A program made the position numbers and the translations under genes. From Paraburkholderia youngii (GTDB taxonomy: Bacteria > Pseudomonadota > Gammaproteobacteria > Burkholderiales > Burkholderiaceae), in contig NZ_JAALDK010000002.1 of assembly GCF_013366925.1 (NCBI RefSeq), positions 62,001-126,000 on the forward strand: a stretch of DNA of 64,000 bases, read 5' to 3'. The notes beneath the pieces were generated by a model. It saw only the letters and a program-made list of their open reading frames with translations, did no database searches and was not told the origin of the DNA. Positions 43,565 through 52,908 of this stretch are shown in pieces (position 1 is the stretch's first letter; each line of letters begins with the position of its first letter).

Positions 43565-44770
43565 TCAGGTGGTCGCGGGCTCGTCGATCCTGCGAGGATG
43601 CCCGCCGGTCAGCGCGAGCGTCAGGATCGAAACCACGGCGAGTCCGGCACCGAAGTACATTGCATTGAAGAGACCGAACCCGTCGACGATCCGGCCGCCG
43701 ACGAACGAACCCAATGCAATCGAGATCTGGAAGTTGGCGACGAACAGTGCCATGCCACCTTCGCGGACTTCGCGGGTTGCCTGCGCCATCCACATCTGCA
43801 GTGCGACGGGCATGGCGCCGTACGCGGTTCCCCACGCGGCCAGCGCGACCAGCACCGACGGCCGACTGGTGCTGAGTGCGGGAAGCATGGCGAGCGGCAA
43901 TGCGATAAACAGGATGCTCGCGATGAGCGCGGTCCTGACGTTCCGTTGCGCTGATGAACCACCGATGAAATTGCCGAGCAGACCGATGAACGTGTAGCCG
44001 AGCAGCAGCAACGAGATGACCTTGCCGCCAAATCCCGACACCGTTGCGAGGAACGGAGTGATATACGTATAGGTCGCAAACTGTCCGCACAGGGCCAGCG
44101 TCATCGCGATCAGCCCGATGCGTGCCGGTCGCGTACCGAAGATGCCGAGCAGATCGCGTGTGCTTACCCGATGCTCTACGTGTAGCGACGGCAACGAAAC
44201 CCACTGGGCCAGCAGCGCGGCAACGGACAGCGCGAGCGCTGCGCCAAATGCGGTACGCCAACCAGCCAGGTCCCCGATCAGTGCCCCGGCCGGGCCGCCG
44301 ATCAGCATGCCGAGTGAGACGCCCGCGAAAATCAGCGATGTGGCCCGACCGACATGCTTCTCCGGCACGAGTCGGGCGCCGAGCCCCACACTGATTGCCC
44401 AGAATCCGCCGATTCCGAATCCGAACAGCGCACGGGCCGCGACGAGAATCGTAAAGTTCGGCGCCAGCATGGCCGCCAGATTCGAGATTACGAGCAGCAG
44501 GCCCAAGCCGAGTAGCACGCGCCGACGGTCGAAACGTCCGACCGCTACCGTAAGAAACGGCGCGGCGATGGCGGCCAGAAGCCCGGGCGCCGTGACCATG
44601 ATGCCGGCGGTTCCTTCGCTGACGCCCAGTCCCTGGCTGATGTAGCGTAGTAGCCCGACGGGGAGGAATTCCGTGGTACAGAACACGGTCGCGCTGAGTG
44701 CGACCGAGAGAACCGCGAGCCAGTTTCGCGTGCGCGGTGGCTGTATTGAGGGGATTTGCGTCTGCGACAT
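43565..44770 (-). CDS. MFS transporter, sugar-efflux/AraJ-like
   Basis: A 401-residue major facilitator protein with about 12 hydrophobic segments. Features include VFCTTEFLPVGLLRYISQGLGVSEGTAG near the N terminus and the loop GRFDRRRVLLG after the second and third segments, typical of the AraJ/YdeA arabinose-efflux-like group. GGGATATATCA precedes the ATG. Its place within the SDR cluster suggests export of a product or toxic substrate. Confidence 0.87.
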   Translation of the reverse strand: MSQTQIPSIQPPRTRNWLAVLSVALSATVFCTTEFLPVGLLRYISQGLGVSEGTAGIMVTAPGLLAAIAAPFLTVAVGRFDRRRVLLGLGLLLVISNLAAMLAPNFTILVAARALFGFGIGGFWAISVGLGARLVPEKHVGRATSLIFAGVSLGMLIGGPAGALIGDLAGWRTAFGAALALSVAALLAQWVSLPSLHVEHRVSTRDLLGIFGTRPARIGLIAMTLALCGQFATYTYITPFLATVSGFGGKVISLLLLGYTFIGLLGNFIGGSSAQRNVRTALIASILFIALPLAMLPALSTSRPSVLVALAAWGTAYGAMPVALQMWMAQATREVREGGMALFVANFQISIALGSFVGGRIVDGFGLFNAMYFGAGLAVVSILTLALTGGHPRRIDEPATT

Positions 44771-44833
44771 TGATATATCCCGGTGCGTGAATCGAATTGG
44801 ATTGCCGAAATGGCGGCGTCGCGGTCGACTCGC

Positions 44834-45580
44834 TCAGAGCTTCGAGCCGCCGTCCACATTGAGCGTCGCGCCGGTTGTCCATCTGGCCTCGTCGGAGGCG
44901 AGAAAGGTGATCGCAGCGGCGATATCATCGGGTTCGGCGAGCCGTTTGATGGCCTGAAGGCTGAGTGTCATGTCGCGGCCTTCGTCGGTGTGGGTGAAGC
45001 TCGACATGTCGGTTTGCACCACGCCGGGTGCGACTGCGTTCACACGGATGCCGCGCGGTCCGAGGTCATTCGCGAATTGGCGCACAAGGGTGTCCACGGC
45101 GCCTTTCGTGGCCGAGTAGGCCGATAGTTCGCCGACGGCCGCATGGGCCGCGAGCGACGAAAGCAGCGTGACGCTGCTGCCCTTGCACATGATCGGCAGC
45201 GATTGCTGAACGAGAAAATACGGAGCGCGGACGTTGACTGCGAACAGTTCGTCGAAATCCTCGACGCTTGTTGCCTCGAGTGTGGCTGCCTTCGCGATGC
45301 CAGCGTTGGAAACGAGGATGTCGAGCCGTTCACCGACGATTGCCCGGACATGGCGCGCGAGCCTGTGCGGCCCGTCGGATTCAGCCAGATCTGCCTGGAT
45401 GGCATGGGCACGGCTGCCCGCCGCAGTGATTTCGGCGACGACGGCCTTGGCCTCACGCGCACCGCTGCCATAGTGCACGATGATCTGAGCGCCTGCCTGC
45501 GCGAGCGCAAGCGCAGTGGCGCGCCCGATGCCACGGGAAGCGCCCGTGACGAGTGCGGTCTTTCCTGTCAGGGTGTTCAT
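44834..45580 (-). CDS. SDR family oxidoreductase (copy A')
   Basis: A 248-residue classical SDR with TGASRGIG, SNAGIA, LLSSLAAHAA and active-site YSATKGAV. It is the first gene of the minus-strand cluster and is divergent from the LysR gene at 45731, with promoter element copy 2 between them. By eye about two thirds of residues match copy A at 39936. GGAAGGACGATC precedes the ATG. Confidence 0.88.
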   Translation of the reverse strand: MNTLTGKTALVTGASRGIGRATALALAQAGAQIIVHYGSGAREAKAVVAEITAAGSRAHAIQADLAESDGPHRLARHVRAIVGERLDILVSNAGIAKAATLEATSVEDFDELFAVNVRAPYFLVQQSLPIMCKGSSVTLLSSLAAHAAVGELSAYSATKGAVDTLVRQFANDLGPRGIRVNAVAPGVVQTDMSSFTHTDEGRDMTLSLQAIKRLAEPDDIAAAITFLASDEARWTTGATLNVDGGSKL

Positions 45581-45670
45581 GATCGTCCTTCCAGCAGATA
45601 ACTGACGTTGAGGCGAGGGAGGGTTTCGTCCGGCTGATGTGATCGAACGATAGTCGCCACTTGTCCGCGC

Positions 45671-45712
45671 GAAAAAGACTTTGTAAGCTGACCCCCATAC
45701 CTGTCAGGCATG
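45671..45712. promoter_or_regulatory. LysR-type promoter element, copy 2
   Basis: GAAAAAGACTTTGTAAGC starts at 45671 and the dyad CATACC-TGTCA-GGCATG begins at 45696, again 25 bp on. It lies between the divergent SDR and LysR genes, only 18 bp from the LysR start, a position suited to both activation of the cluster and self-repression. Confidence 0.7.
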
Positions 45713-45730
45713 ACTAAAAGGAAGGCGTGT

Positions 45731-46612
45731 ATGGAACTGCGTCATCTTCGTTATTTCGTCGCCGTGGCCGAAGAGGGCAGCCTGACCGTCGCGGCGGAAC
45801 GTCGGCTCTACACGTCCCAGCCGTCTCTGAGCCGGCAGATCAGAGACCTTGAATACGAAGTAGGTGCGCAACTGTTCGTGCGCAGCGCGCGTGGCATCGA
45901 ACTGACCGACGCTGGCAAGGCATTTCTGGACCATACCCGCCTCGCCCTTGCACAAGTCGATGCGGCGTGCGAGGCAGCGCGGCGGGCGGCGCGACCGTCC
46001 AAGCCGACGTTTGCTGTTGGCTTCCTGAGCGGACAGGAAGTGACCTGGCTTGGGGAAGCGACTCGCGTGCTCGCGAGCGATCTGCAGAGCATCGAAATGA
46101 CGGTTTCGAGCGAGCACTCCCCTGAACTCGCAGAGGGATTGTCGACGGGACGGCTGGACGTCGCCTTCATGCGTGCCGAAGCCAACCGACCCGACCTCGA
46201 GTACGTGACGGTCGCACGCGAGCCTTTCGTCGTGCTGATGCCAAGCGACCATCGCCTTGCGGCCTTCGATGAGATCGACGTGCACGAACTGGCGGGTGAA
46301 TTATTCATAGGCGGCTCAGACGTAGCCGGTCCCATGCGCGGCGCGATCGAAAACTATCTGTCGACAAACGACGTCGCCATCGAGCCCGCGCATCGCGTGC
46401 ACAACCTGACGATGGCGATGTCGCTAATCGCCTCGACGAGAGGCGTTGCATTGCTGCCCTCTTATGCCGAGAAATTGCTGCCCTGGTCGGTGACAAGCCG
46501 ACCGCTCAAGGGCGAACCGCCACGTATCGAGCTTGTGGTCGGCTATAACCGGAACAACCGCTCAGCGATCCTGTCGACGTTTCTGTCGCGCATCGACCAG
46601 ATCAAGCAGTAA
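45731..46612 (+). CDS. LysR-type regulator of the SDR/MFS cluster
   Basis: A 293-residue LysR protein: helix-turn-helix GSLTVAAERRLYTSQPSLSRQIRDLEYEVG (about 16-45) and a substrate-binding domain with VGFLSGQEVTWL and MSLIASTRGVALLPSYAE. The ATG at 45731 is chosen because AAGGAAGGCGTGT precedes it and the HTH starts normally from there. It is divergent from the SDR gene, with a dyad of LysR-box form in between. Confidence 0.9.
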   Translation: MELRHLRYFVAVAEEGSLTVAAERRLYTSQPSLSRQIRDLEYEVGAQLFVRSARGIELTDAGKAFLDHTRLALAQVDAACEAARRAARPSKPTFAVGFLSGQEVTWLGEATRVLASDLQSIEMTVSSEHSPELAEGLSTGRLDVAFMRAEANRPDLEYVTVAREPFVVLMPSDHRLAAFDEIDVHELAGELFIGGSDVAGPMRGAIENYLSTNDVAIEPAHRVHNLTMAMSLIASTRGVALLPSYAEKLLPWSVTSRPLKGEPPRIELVVGYNRNNRSAILSTFLSRIDQIKQ

Positions 46613-46882
46613 GTTGCACAACGGCAGGTTGCACGCCAAAAGCTGTGGCCTGCGCGTGATAGCTGGTCACAAGTAGACCAGGCTTAATGTCAGACTAAAC
46701 CGCTTGAGTGGCTGTCGGTGGAAGGCGTTCAGATAGACGTGCGGCAGATGAAGCAGTCTGCGGATGCGGGTGACATTCGCGCGGCAGGCCCGACGCTTAC
46801 CGGCCGCGAGGCGAATCACAGAAGCCGGCCACGGAGATACTGAGCGCACGACATCGGTCGCGGCAGGCTACCTTGCGGGCCG
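46613..46882. other. Intergenic region, nothing recognised
   Basis: About 270 bp between the converging LysR and GST genes. No gene or clear terminator is seen. Confidence 0.3.
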
Positions 46883-47530
46883 TCATGCCTTCGACGACGG
46901 ACGTGCGTTGACTTTGTCGTACCACGCTAGTAGTGCGTCGAAACCCGCGGGAATGCTCAGCTTCATGCCGCCCGCCGCGAAGTCGATCGCAACCAGCGTA
47001 GTAATGTCAGCCACCGAGAATGCGTCGCCCGCGACGAATGGCACTGTCTTGAGGCGGTCATTGAAATCAGCAAAGAAGTGCGCGACCCGCAGCTTGCTGC
47101 GCTCGACGATTTCGGGGATCTGCTCGTACGCATGCGGGCCCGACAGCGCCCGACCTTTCAGCCCGGAAACGGCGTTTCTGACGCCCTCCATCACCGCCGA
47201 GAATCCGTCCAGCTCGGCACGTCGTTCCCACATCGTGACGAGCGCCTTCGTAGTTGGCGTCGTGCCCAGCAATGCCGGCCTGTCGGGGTAAGCCTCCTCG
47301 ATGTAACGCCAGATTGCCGGGACTTCGCCAATCGCTGTGCCGTCTCGCAGCACGAGCGTGGGGACCTGGCGGCGAGGGTTGATCGCAACGTAGGCATCGG
47401 AGAATTGCTCTTTGGCGCTGAGGTCCAGCGCTTTGGTAGGAAATTCGATGCCCTTCTCGGCAAGAAAGATGCGAACCCGGCGAGAGTTCGGGGAAGCCTT
47501 CGATTCGAAAAAGGTGAGATCGGTGTTCAT
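46883..47530 (-). CDS. Glutathione S-transferase
   Basis: A 215-residue GST with an N-terminal thioredoxin fold (FFESKASPNSRRVRIFLAEKG), the cis-proline region RRQVPTLVLRDG, the SNAIL-like EVPAIWRYIEE and the C-terminal helical domain with FSVADITTLVAIDF. It conjugates glutathione to electrophiles or acts as a peroxidase/isomerase. Of two ATGs (47530, 47542) the inner one begins the family alignment. It is 76 nt downstream of SDR copy B', in the same direction. Confidence 0.87.
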   Translation of the reverse strand: MNTDLTFFESKASPNSRRVRIFLAEKGIEFPTKALDLSAKEQFSDAYVAINPRRQVPTLVLRDGTAIGEVPAIWRYIEEAYPDRPALLGTTPTTKALVTMWERRAELDGFSAVMEGVRNAVSGLKGRALSGPHAYEQIPEIVERSKLRVAHFFADFNDRLKTVPFVAGDAFSVADITTLVAIDFAAGGMKLSIPAGFDALLAWYDKVNARPSSKA

Positions 47531-47606
47531 TGATGGTTCCATCCAGAAGTGTCGCTTATGTAGGGCTTCGCCGGTTCAGCAGGAAGCCCAAATCCGCGTT
47601 GAAATC

Positions 47607-48353
47607 TCAACCCGCTGTCTTGCCGCCATCGACGGTGAGGATCTGCCCTGTGACAAACGCAGCACCGTCATTCGCCAGGTAGAGCACCGCCGCGGCGATG
47701 TCGTCAGGCCGACCGATTCGTGCGAGCGGAACCGTTGCCGCGAGCGAGGCCTTGTTCTCCGGCGTGCCGGTGAAACGGTCCAACATGCCTGTGTCAGTGG
47801 GGCCAGGAGCAACGGCGTTGACGCGAACTCGCGCCGAAGCGGCCTCGAGCGCAGCCGATTTCGTGATCCCTTCTACAGCATGCTTGCTGCCCGCATACAC
47901 CGAAGCGAAGGCCGCACCCTCATGACCATAAGTCGAGGATATGTTGATGATGCTGCCCGCTTGCTGTGCGGTCATCACGCGCAGTTCGTGCTTGAGACTC
48001 AGCAACGTGCCGAGCACGTTGGTGTCGAAGGTATCAGCGTAGCTCTCGGCAGTCTGATCGACCACAGGTCCCGGTTTGCCTTCCGTACCAGCATTGTTGA
48101 CTGCAACGTCGAGCCGGCCGAAGCGAGCAACGGTTTCGTCGACGAGGTGACGGACGTCTTCGTCGCGGCGTACGTCAGCCTGCACGAAGAAAGCTTGTGC
48201 GCCTGCTTCGCGCAATTCGGCTCCAAGCGCCGAACCTTCCGCGGCGCGGCGGCCCGACACGACGAGGCGTGCGCCCACGCGGGCGAATGCAAAAGCGGTT
48301 GCGCGGCCGATGCCTGTGAGGGCGCCGGTGATCAGGACGACGGGTTGGTTCAT
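47607..48353 (-). CDS. SDR family oxidoreductase (copy B')
   Basis: A 248-residue classical SDR with TGALTGIG, NNAGTEG, NISSTYGHEG and active-site YAGSKHAVEG, ending in TVDGGKTAG. The ATG at 48353 follows GGAGCCGCAAA. It is the paralogue of copy B (42761) and has promoter element copy 3 about 200 bp upstream. With the GST it forms a second small transcription unit of the putative LysR regulon. Confidence 0.88.
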   Translation of the reverse strand: MNQPVVLITGALTGIGRATAFAFARVGARLVVSGRRAAEGSALGAELREAGAQAFFVQADVRRDEDVRHLVDETVARFGRLDVAVNNAGTEGKPGPVVDQTAESYADTFDTNVLGTLLSLKHELRVMTAQQAGSIINISSTYGHEGAAFASVYAGSKHAVEGITKSAALEAASARVRVNAVAPGPTDTGMLDRFTGTPENKASLAATVPLARIGRPDDIAAAVLYLANDGAAFVTGQILTVDGGKTAG

Positions 48354-48550
48354 TTTGCGGCTCCAGTTAGGTAAGTTCATGTCAAACGCAACGTAGAGAG
48401 AGCTTCGATTTCAGGGGAGCACGCAATATCTATTGCTCAATATGCAGCTTCCGTCACTGGACGCGAGTTACGCGGCGGCGACGGTGACGCCGTCCGGCTC
48501 GTGTGAAATGCTCTGTCTCGTGCATGCAGAGTAGCGTTTCAGCTCGCAAC

Positions 48551-48593
48551 GGAAAAAGACTTTCCAGGCTCACCCGCATGCCTGCGAAGCATG
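48551..48593. promoter_or_regulatory. LysR-type promoter element, copy 3
   Basis: GAAAAAGACTTTCCAGGC starts at 48552 and the dyad CATGCC-TGCGA-AGCATG begins at 48577, the same 25-bp offset as in the other two copies. It lies about 200 bp upstream of SDR copy B' on the minus strand. Confidence 0.65.
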
Positions 48594-48639
48594 GCTCCGG
48601 AGCCGGGGATAGTGGGAAAGCATGAGTACCGATCTACGC

Positions 48640-48975
48640 TTAGCGCGTTGCGGTCCCGAAGCAGCGAACCTCTCGATGGAGATGCAGTGGAGGCCGCCGA
48701 AGGCGACACGCTGCTGGTCGCGCTCCTGACGGCGCGAGACGCGTTACGCGATTCCGAGTTTGGCGACGGCCGGCGCGCAGGCTTCTGCCTGATGGGCGCT
48801 TGCCAGGACTGCTGGGTCTGGATTGCCCAAGGCGAGCGCGTGATGATCGGCATGCCGGGCATTCACGGTGATCGATGAAGGGCGCCGCGATGGTGGCCAG
48901 ATCTATCGGCGCCAGCCCGAAGGCTTCTTGCGCTCGGGATGGCGGAGCGGGCGAAGATGTGGACGCCTACCTTAA
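48640..48975 (+). pseudogene. Relic of a second hcnA-hcnB-like locus with an internal deletion
   Basis: One frame (to about 48842) reads [30 protein letters not shown] and GERV, matching the small [2Fe-2S] subunit at 16893, including three cluster cysteines but lacking the fourth. From about 48847 the next frame reads TVIDEGRRDGGQIYRRQPEG, matching residues about 24-48 of the HcnB-like protein at 17183, then stops at 48975. Relative to the intact copy roughly 135 bp at the gene junction and the rest of hcnB are lost. The remnant is not functional. Confidence 0.75.
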
Positions 48976-49237
48976 ATTCGAGAGCCTGCCGGGGAGCGGC
49001 TCTGCAATCAAGTTGCGTATTCTGGAAACTGATGGTCATGCAGACGATTTGATCATCCCTGCGCTGAGATGATCGGACGCGCCGGTTCCTCGCGCACCCT
49101 TCCGCTTCGCGGCCGACTTATGCGAACCCGCACGCCGCGTGCGACGTCAATCGACGCTGACGGTCCACCCGGACGGCTAGTGAAAATCTTCCCTCGCGAG
49201 CAGCGGTACGACCCTGGCGAAAAGTGCGTGCGGGGCA
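48976..49237. other. Intergenic region, no supported gene
   Basis: About 260 bp between the hcnAB-like relic and the 3' end of the MocR gene. Short open frames exist but none could be assigned; it may be further decayed sequence. Confidence 0.3.
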
Positions 49238-50707
49238 TTACCGCGAATCCGGCACGGATATTACGCTCTCGACGATGCCGGCGAAGGTCTGCACAGCGGG
49301 ACGGATGGCTTCGATATCGAGCGCACCGAATCCCAGCAGAAATCCGTCACGAAATCCCGGATCTCCTTGATTGAACGTGTGCAGCCTGCGAAGGTAAATT
49401 CCCTGTTCAAGCGATCGCGATACAGTCGTATCGAAGTCAAGCAGATCACGGATCCTGATTGTCATATGCAGACCCGCCGCGTTCCGTGATGTTTCAAGTG
49501 CATCGCCAAAGCACTGGTCCAGACATCGGAGCAATTCCGATTGTCTTGCCCCGTAGATGTCGCGCATCCGCCGGATATGCTTCGAGAAATGCCCGTCCGC
49601 AATAAAGTCTGCCATCGCTGCCTGCAAGGAAAGGTGCCCCGGTCTGTACAAGCGCAACGAAGCGGCTGCGAAGGAATCGACCAGGTCGGGCGGAACAACT
49701 ATATAGCTGAGCCTCATGCCGGGATACATGACCTTGCTTAACGTTCCCATCAGAATGACACGGCCGTTTTCATCGACGCCCTGAAGAGACGGAAGCGGAC
49801 GCTGGTCATATCGGAACTCACTGTCATAGTCGTCTTCCAGAACGAATGCATCCCACTGCTCAGCTGCCGCACGCAGACCGGCACGCCGTTCGTCCGACAA
49901 CGTCACCCCCATCGGAAACTGATGCGATGGGGTCGTCACTATGAGGCGGGCTCGGCGCGAACAGCGTTCGAGCTTCATACCGTTATTGTCGACAGCAATA
50001 GCCTCCACTTCCAGCCCGTTGGCGCGCAACAGGATTGGCGTTGCCCAGTGGCAAGGGTTTTCAACGTAGGCCAGTTCGCCCACGTCGGCCAGAATGCGTG
50101 AGCAAAGGTCAATCGACTGATTGCTCCCCATCGTCACGATGATTTGTTCCGGGGAGGCCCGAACCGCGCGCGATACGCGCAAATATTCCGACAGCGCGCG
50201 GCGCAACGGCAGATATCCGCCTGGATTGGAGTAGCCCATGAGTTCCGCATGCTGCTCGCCGAGATAGCGATTCTGGATACGCCTCCATATCTGATACGGA
50301 AAACAATCCGTGTCGCAAACCCCCGGAACGAACGCCCCCTTGCGTTCCTGGATGCCCGCAGGAGCGCTTATCAGCCGCTGCCCGCGCTCGGACAGGGTTC
50401 GTGCGGTCGATTCCCTGGGCGCTGACTTCATTGATTGCGGCAGCTTGTCGGAGACACGCGTACCACTCGTGGAATCGGTATGGAGATAGCCGTCGGCCGA
50501 CAGCCTGTCATAAGCCGTTACAACGGTTATCCGGGAGACTTTTAGTGCAGCCGCGAGCGTTCGGGAAGACGGCAAACGTGTGGAAGCCTTCAGAGTGCCG
50601 TCCCATACTGCGTCCCGGATCCCGTTCGCAATCTGGATCTGAAGTGGTACGGACCCATCCCGGCGGAGGTGGCCGATCAGGAGGTCAGCAAGCAACGAGT
50701 CAGCCAT
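49238..50707 (-). CDS. MocR-type regulator (GntR HTH fused to aminotransferase-like domain)
   Basis: A 489-residue PdxR/MocR-family protein. Residues about 20-85 are a GntR winged helix (PLQIQIANGIRDAVWDGTL, RLPSSRTLAAALKVSRITVV), and residues about 130-480 are a class I aminotransferase-like fold with the PLP lysine at Lys325 in LMGTLSKVMYPGMRLSY. Such regulators sense PLP or amino-acid/PLP adducts and control vitamin B6, GABA or other amine genes. It is divergent from the PepSY gene at 50811. Confidence 0.9.
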   Translation of the reverse strand: MADSLLADLLIGHLRRDGSVPLQIQIANGIRDAVWDGTLKASTRLPSSRTLAAALKVSRITVVTAYDRLSADGYLHTDSTSGTRVSDKLPQSMKSAPRESTARTLSERGQRLISAPAGIQERKGAFVPGVCDTDCFPYQIWRRIQNRYLGEQHAELMGYSNPGGYLPLRRALSEYLRVSRAVRASPEQIIVTMGSNQSIDLCSRILADVGELAYVENPCHWATPILLRANGLEVEAIAVDNNGMKLERCSRRARLIVTTPSHQFPMGVTLSDERRAGLRAAAEQWDAFVLEDDYDSEFRYDQRPLPSLQGVDENGRVILMGTLSKVMYPGMRLSYIVVPPDLVDSFAAASLRLYRPGHLSLQAAMADFIADGHFSKHIRRMRDIYGARQSELLRCLDQCFGDALETSRNAAGLHMTIRIRDLLDFDTTVSRSLEQGIYLRRLHTFNQGDPGFRDGFLLGFGALDIEAIRPAVQTFAGIVESVISVPDSR

Positions 50708-50810
50708 TGGACCTATCCAGCTTTTTGAATTGGACTCATAGGTTCGCAGTGGGTACGCGTACTGTCAAGGCTCGTCATCGACCAAGGCCTTTTCAGTTAT
50801 TGGGGATCCT

Positions 50811-51314
50811 ATGCATGTATCTCTACGTGAGCGTATTCGTCAGTTACATCGCGTGATAGGTCTGAGCATCGGTCTGTTCGTCGTCATGGTGGCGGTTACC
50901 GGCGCGGGTATGCTGTTTCGGGAGCCACTCGAACCCGTCATCTACCACGGTCTGCTCAAGGTCGAATCGTGCAAAGAGCGCCTGCCGCTCGATACGTTGA
51001 TTGCCAATGCCAGCGCTTCCAATCCAGCCGCAGGCCGGCCAAAGCAGGTGCGCATATACGCCGACGCCGATTCCAGCACACGTGTTCTCCTCAGCGACGA
51101 CCGGTGGTACTACGTCAATCCATGCACTGGCGAAGTGCTTGGCAGCGAGCATCGTTACGGCGGCCTGTTCGGTACGATGGCCAGCCTGCACAGTTTTCAG
51201 TTTGTGAAGAATGGAAGCGTCGTCGCTGGAACGCTTGCGCTGACATTCGCGATTGTGCTGGTCGGTGGCGGCCTGGCTGTGTGGATTCCAGAGGCGTTGC
51301 GCAAACGCAGGTGA
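50811..51314 (+). CDS. N-terminal part of a PepSY-associated membrane reductase, ended by an in-frame TGA
   Basis: A 167-codon segment with PepSY-TM helices LHRVIGLSIGLFVVMVAVTGAGMLF (about 11-35) and a later LHSFQF plus hydrophobic segment near residues 127-160. It ends at TGA 51312-51314. The next codons in the same frame continue the expected family sequence (KPNLTGRARWL, LHKTLGAYVSL), so this is the front half of one roughly 680-residue protein interrupted by a stop. GGGGATCCT precedes the ATG. Confidence 0.75.
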   Translation: MHVSLRERIRQLHRVIGLSIGLFVVMVAVTGAGMLFREPLEPVIYHGLLKVESCKERLPLDTLIANASASNPAAGRPKQVRIYADADSSTRVLLSDDRWYYVNPCTGEVLGSEHRYGGLFGTMASLHSFQFVKNGSVVAGTLALTFAIVLVGGGLAVWIPEALRKRR

Positions 51315-51443
51315 GTCGTCACGATCAAGCCCAACCTCACCGGTCGCGCGCGCTGGCTCAGTCTGCACAAAACCCTTGGCGCGTATGTCAGCCTCATCGT
51401 ACTTGCGTGCGCACTCACCGGGGCGCTGCAATCGTTTCAATTC

Positions 51444-52865
51444 TTGAGAGATGCGCTCTACACACTGACGGCATCGAAGCCCCCCGCACCTTCCCCAAGA
51501 TCGGTCGTGCAGGTCGCGACGCAACACCTGCCAGTCGAGGCCCTCTGGCAACGCGCACGGGCACTGGTGCCGCAACCAGAATATGCCCGCATTCGCTACC
51601 CTGGCAAGCCGGGCGATGCTTTCAACTTCGATCTTGTCGCACGCGACGCGCCGCATATCAATGCGTTCTCCTACGTTAGTGTCGATTCGAACACAGGCAA
51701 AGTGTTGCGCTTTACTTCATATGCGGAGAACAGCCTGGGTCATCGAATTTACCTGACGGCGCTTGCGCTGCATTACGGTTGGCTGAGCGGCGGATTTCTG
51801 CAAGTGCTGCAACTGATTGGCGTGCTCTCTGTACCGGTATTGGCTTACGCCGGCATCGGCAGTTATCTGCGCGGCAGACGGCCTCGGCCGGCTCCCGTGT
51901 CGCCCCGGACGACTCTCGCGTTGAAAGTAGCCAGAAAAACGGCGGAAGCGGAGCATATCCAATCTTTTGAACTTGTCGACCCTGCCGGAAAAGCGCTGCC
52001 GCCGTTTGCCGCCGGCTCCCACCTCGATGTTCACGTACCCGGCGGAAAGGTTCGACAATACTCGCTGTGCAATCCTCCCGGGGAAAGACATCGCTATTTG
52101 ATTGCCGTCATGCGGGCGGAACCAACGCGCGGTGGGTCGAGGGCCATGCATGAGCAGGTCAAGGAAGGCGACATGATCGAAGTCAGCGCTCCGAAAAATC
52201 ACTTCCCGCTCGTGGAATCCGCGAAGCATTCCCTGCTCATCGCGGGTGGTATCGGTATTACGCCGATTCTTTGCATGGCGGAACACCTGGCTCGTCTCGG
52301 AGCCGATTTCGAAATGCATTACTTCGCGCGCTCGCCGGCGCGCGCGGCCTTTGTCGAGCACATCAAGCGCTCGACATTCGCCGACCACGTTTTCTTCCAC
52401 TTCACGGAAGAAGAGAAACAGCAACGGCTGGATCTTGCCGTGCTTCTCCAGACGCACGATGCCGGAATGCACTTGTACGTATGCGGCGGCGAGGCATTCA
52501 TGAATGCCGTCATCGACGCCGCATTGCAGAAAGGCTGGCGCAAAGACCGCGTGCACAGGGAATATTTCAGCGTTGAGAAGAGGGAATCCGACAGCAATGT
52601 CGAATTCGACGTCACGATCGCAAGCACAGGTAGGACTATTTGTATCCCGGCAGACAAGACGGTAATGACTGCTTTGGCCGATTACGGAATCCATATTGCG
52701 GCGTCCTGCGAGCAGGGCGTCTGCGGCACCTGTGTGACGCGCGTGCTGGAAGGCGAACCGCAGCATCGCGACGTATTTCTCTCCGACGACGAGAAGAATA
52801 GAAACGATCGATTCACTCCCTGCTGTTCGCGTGCCAATAGCCGGACGCTGGTACTCGATCTGTAG
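51444..52865 (+). pseudogene. C-terminal part of the PepSY/ferredoxin-reductase-type protein, after an in-frame stop
   Basis: The homologous reading frame actually continues from 51315 with no ATG or GTG before a TTG at 51444. It encodes a second PepSY-TM unit, then an FNR-type FAD/NAD(P) module (RQYSLCNP, GGIGITPIL) and a C-terminal plant-type [2Fe-2S] domain (CEQGVCGTCVTRV, CCS), like vanillate demethylase reductases. Intact relatives are membrane flavin/iron reductases. Without read-through or restart this half would not be made, so it is listed as broken; a sequencing error is the main alternative. Confidence 0.7.
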
Positions 52866-52908
52866 ATGGAAAGACCGGAACTGTTTCAACCACTGGAAGG
52901 AGACACAA

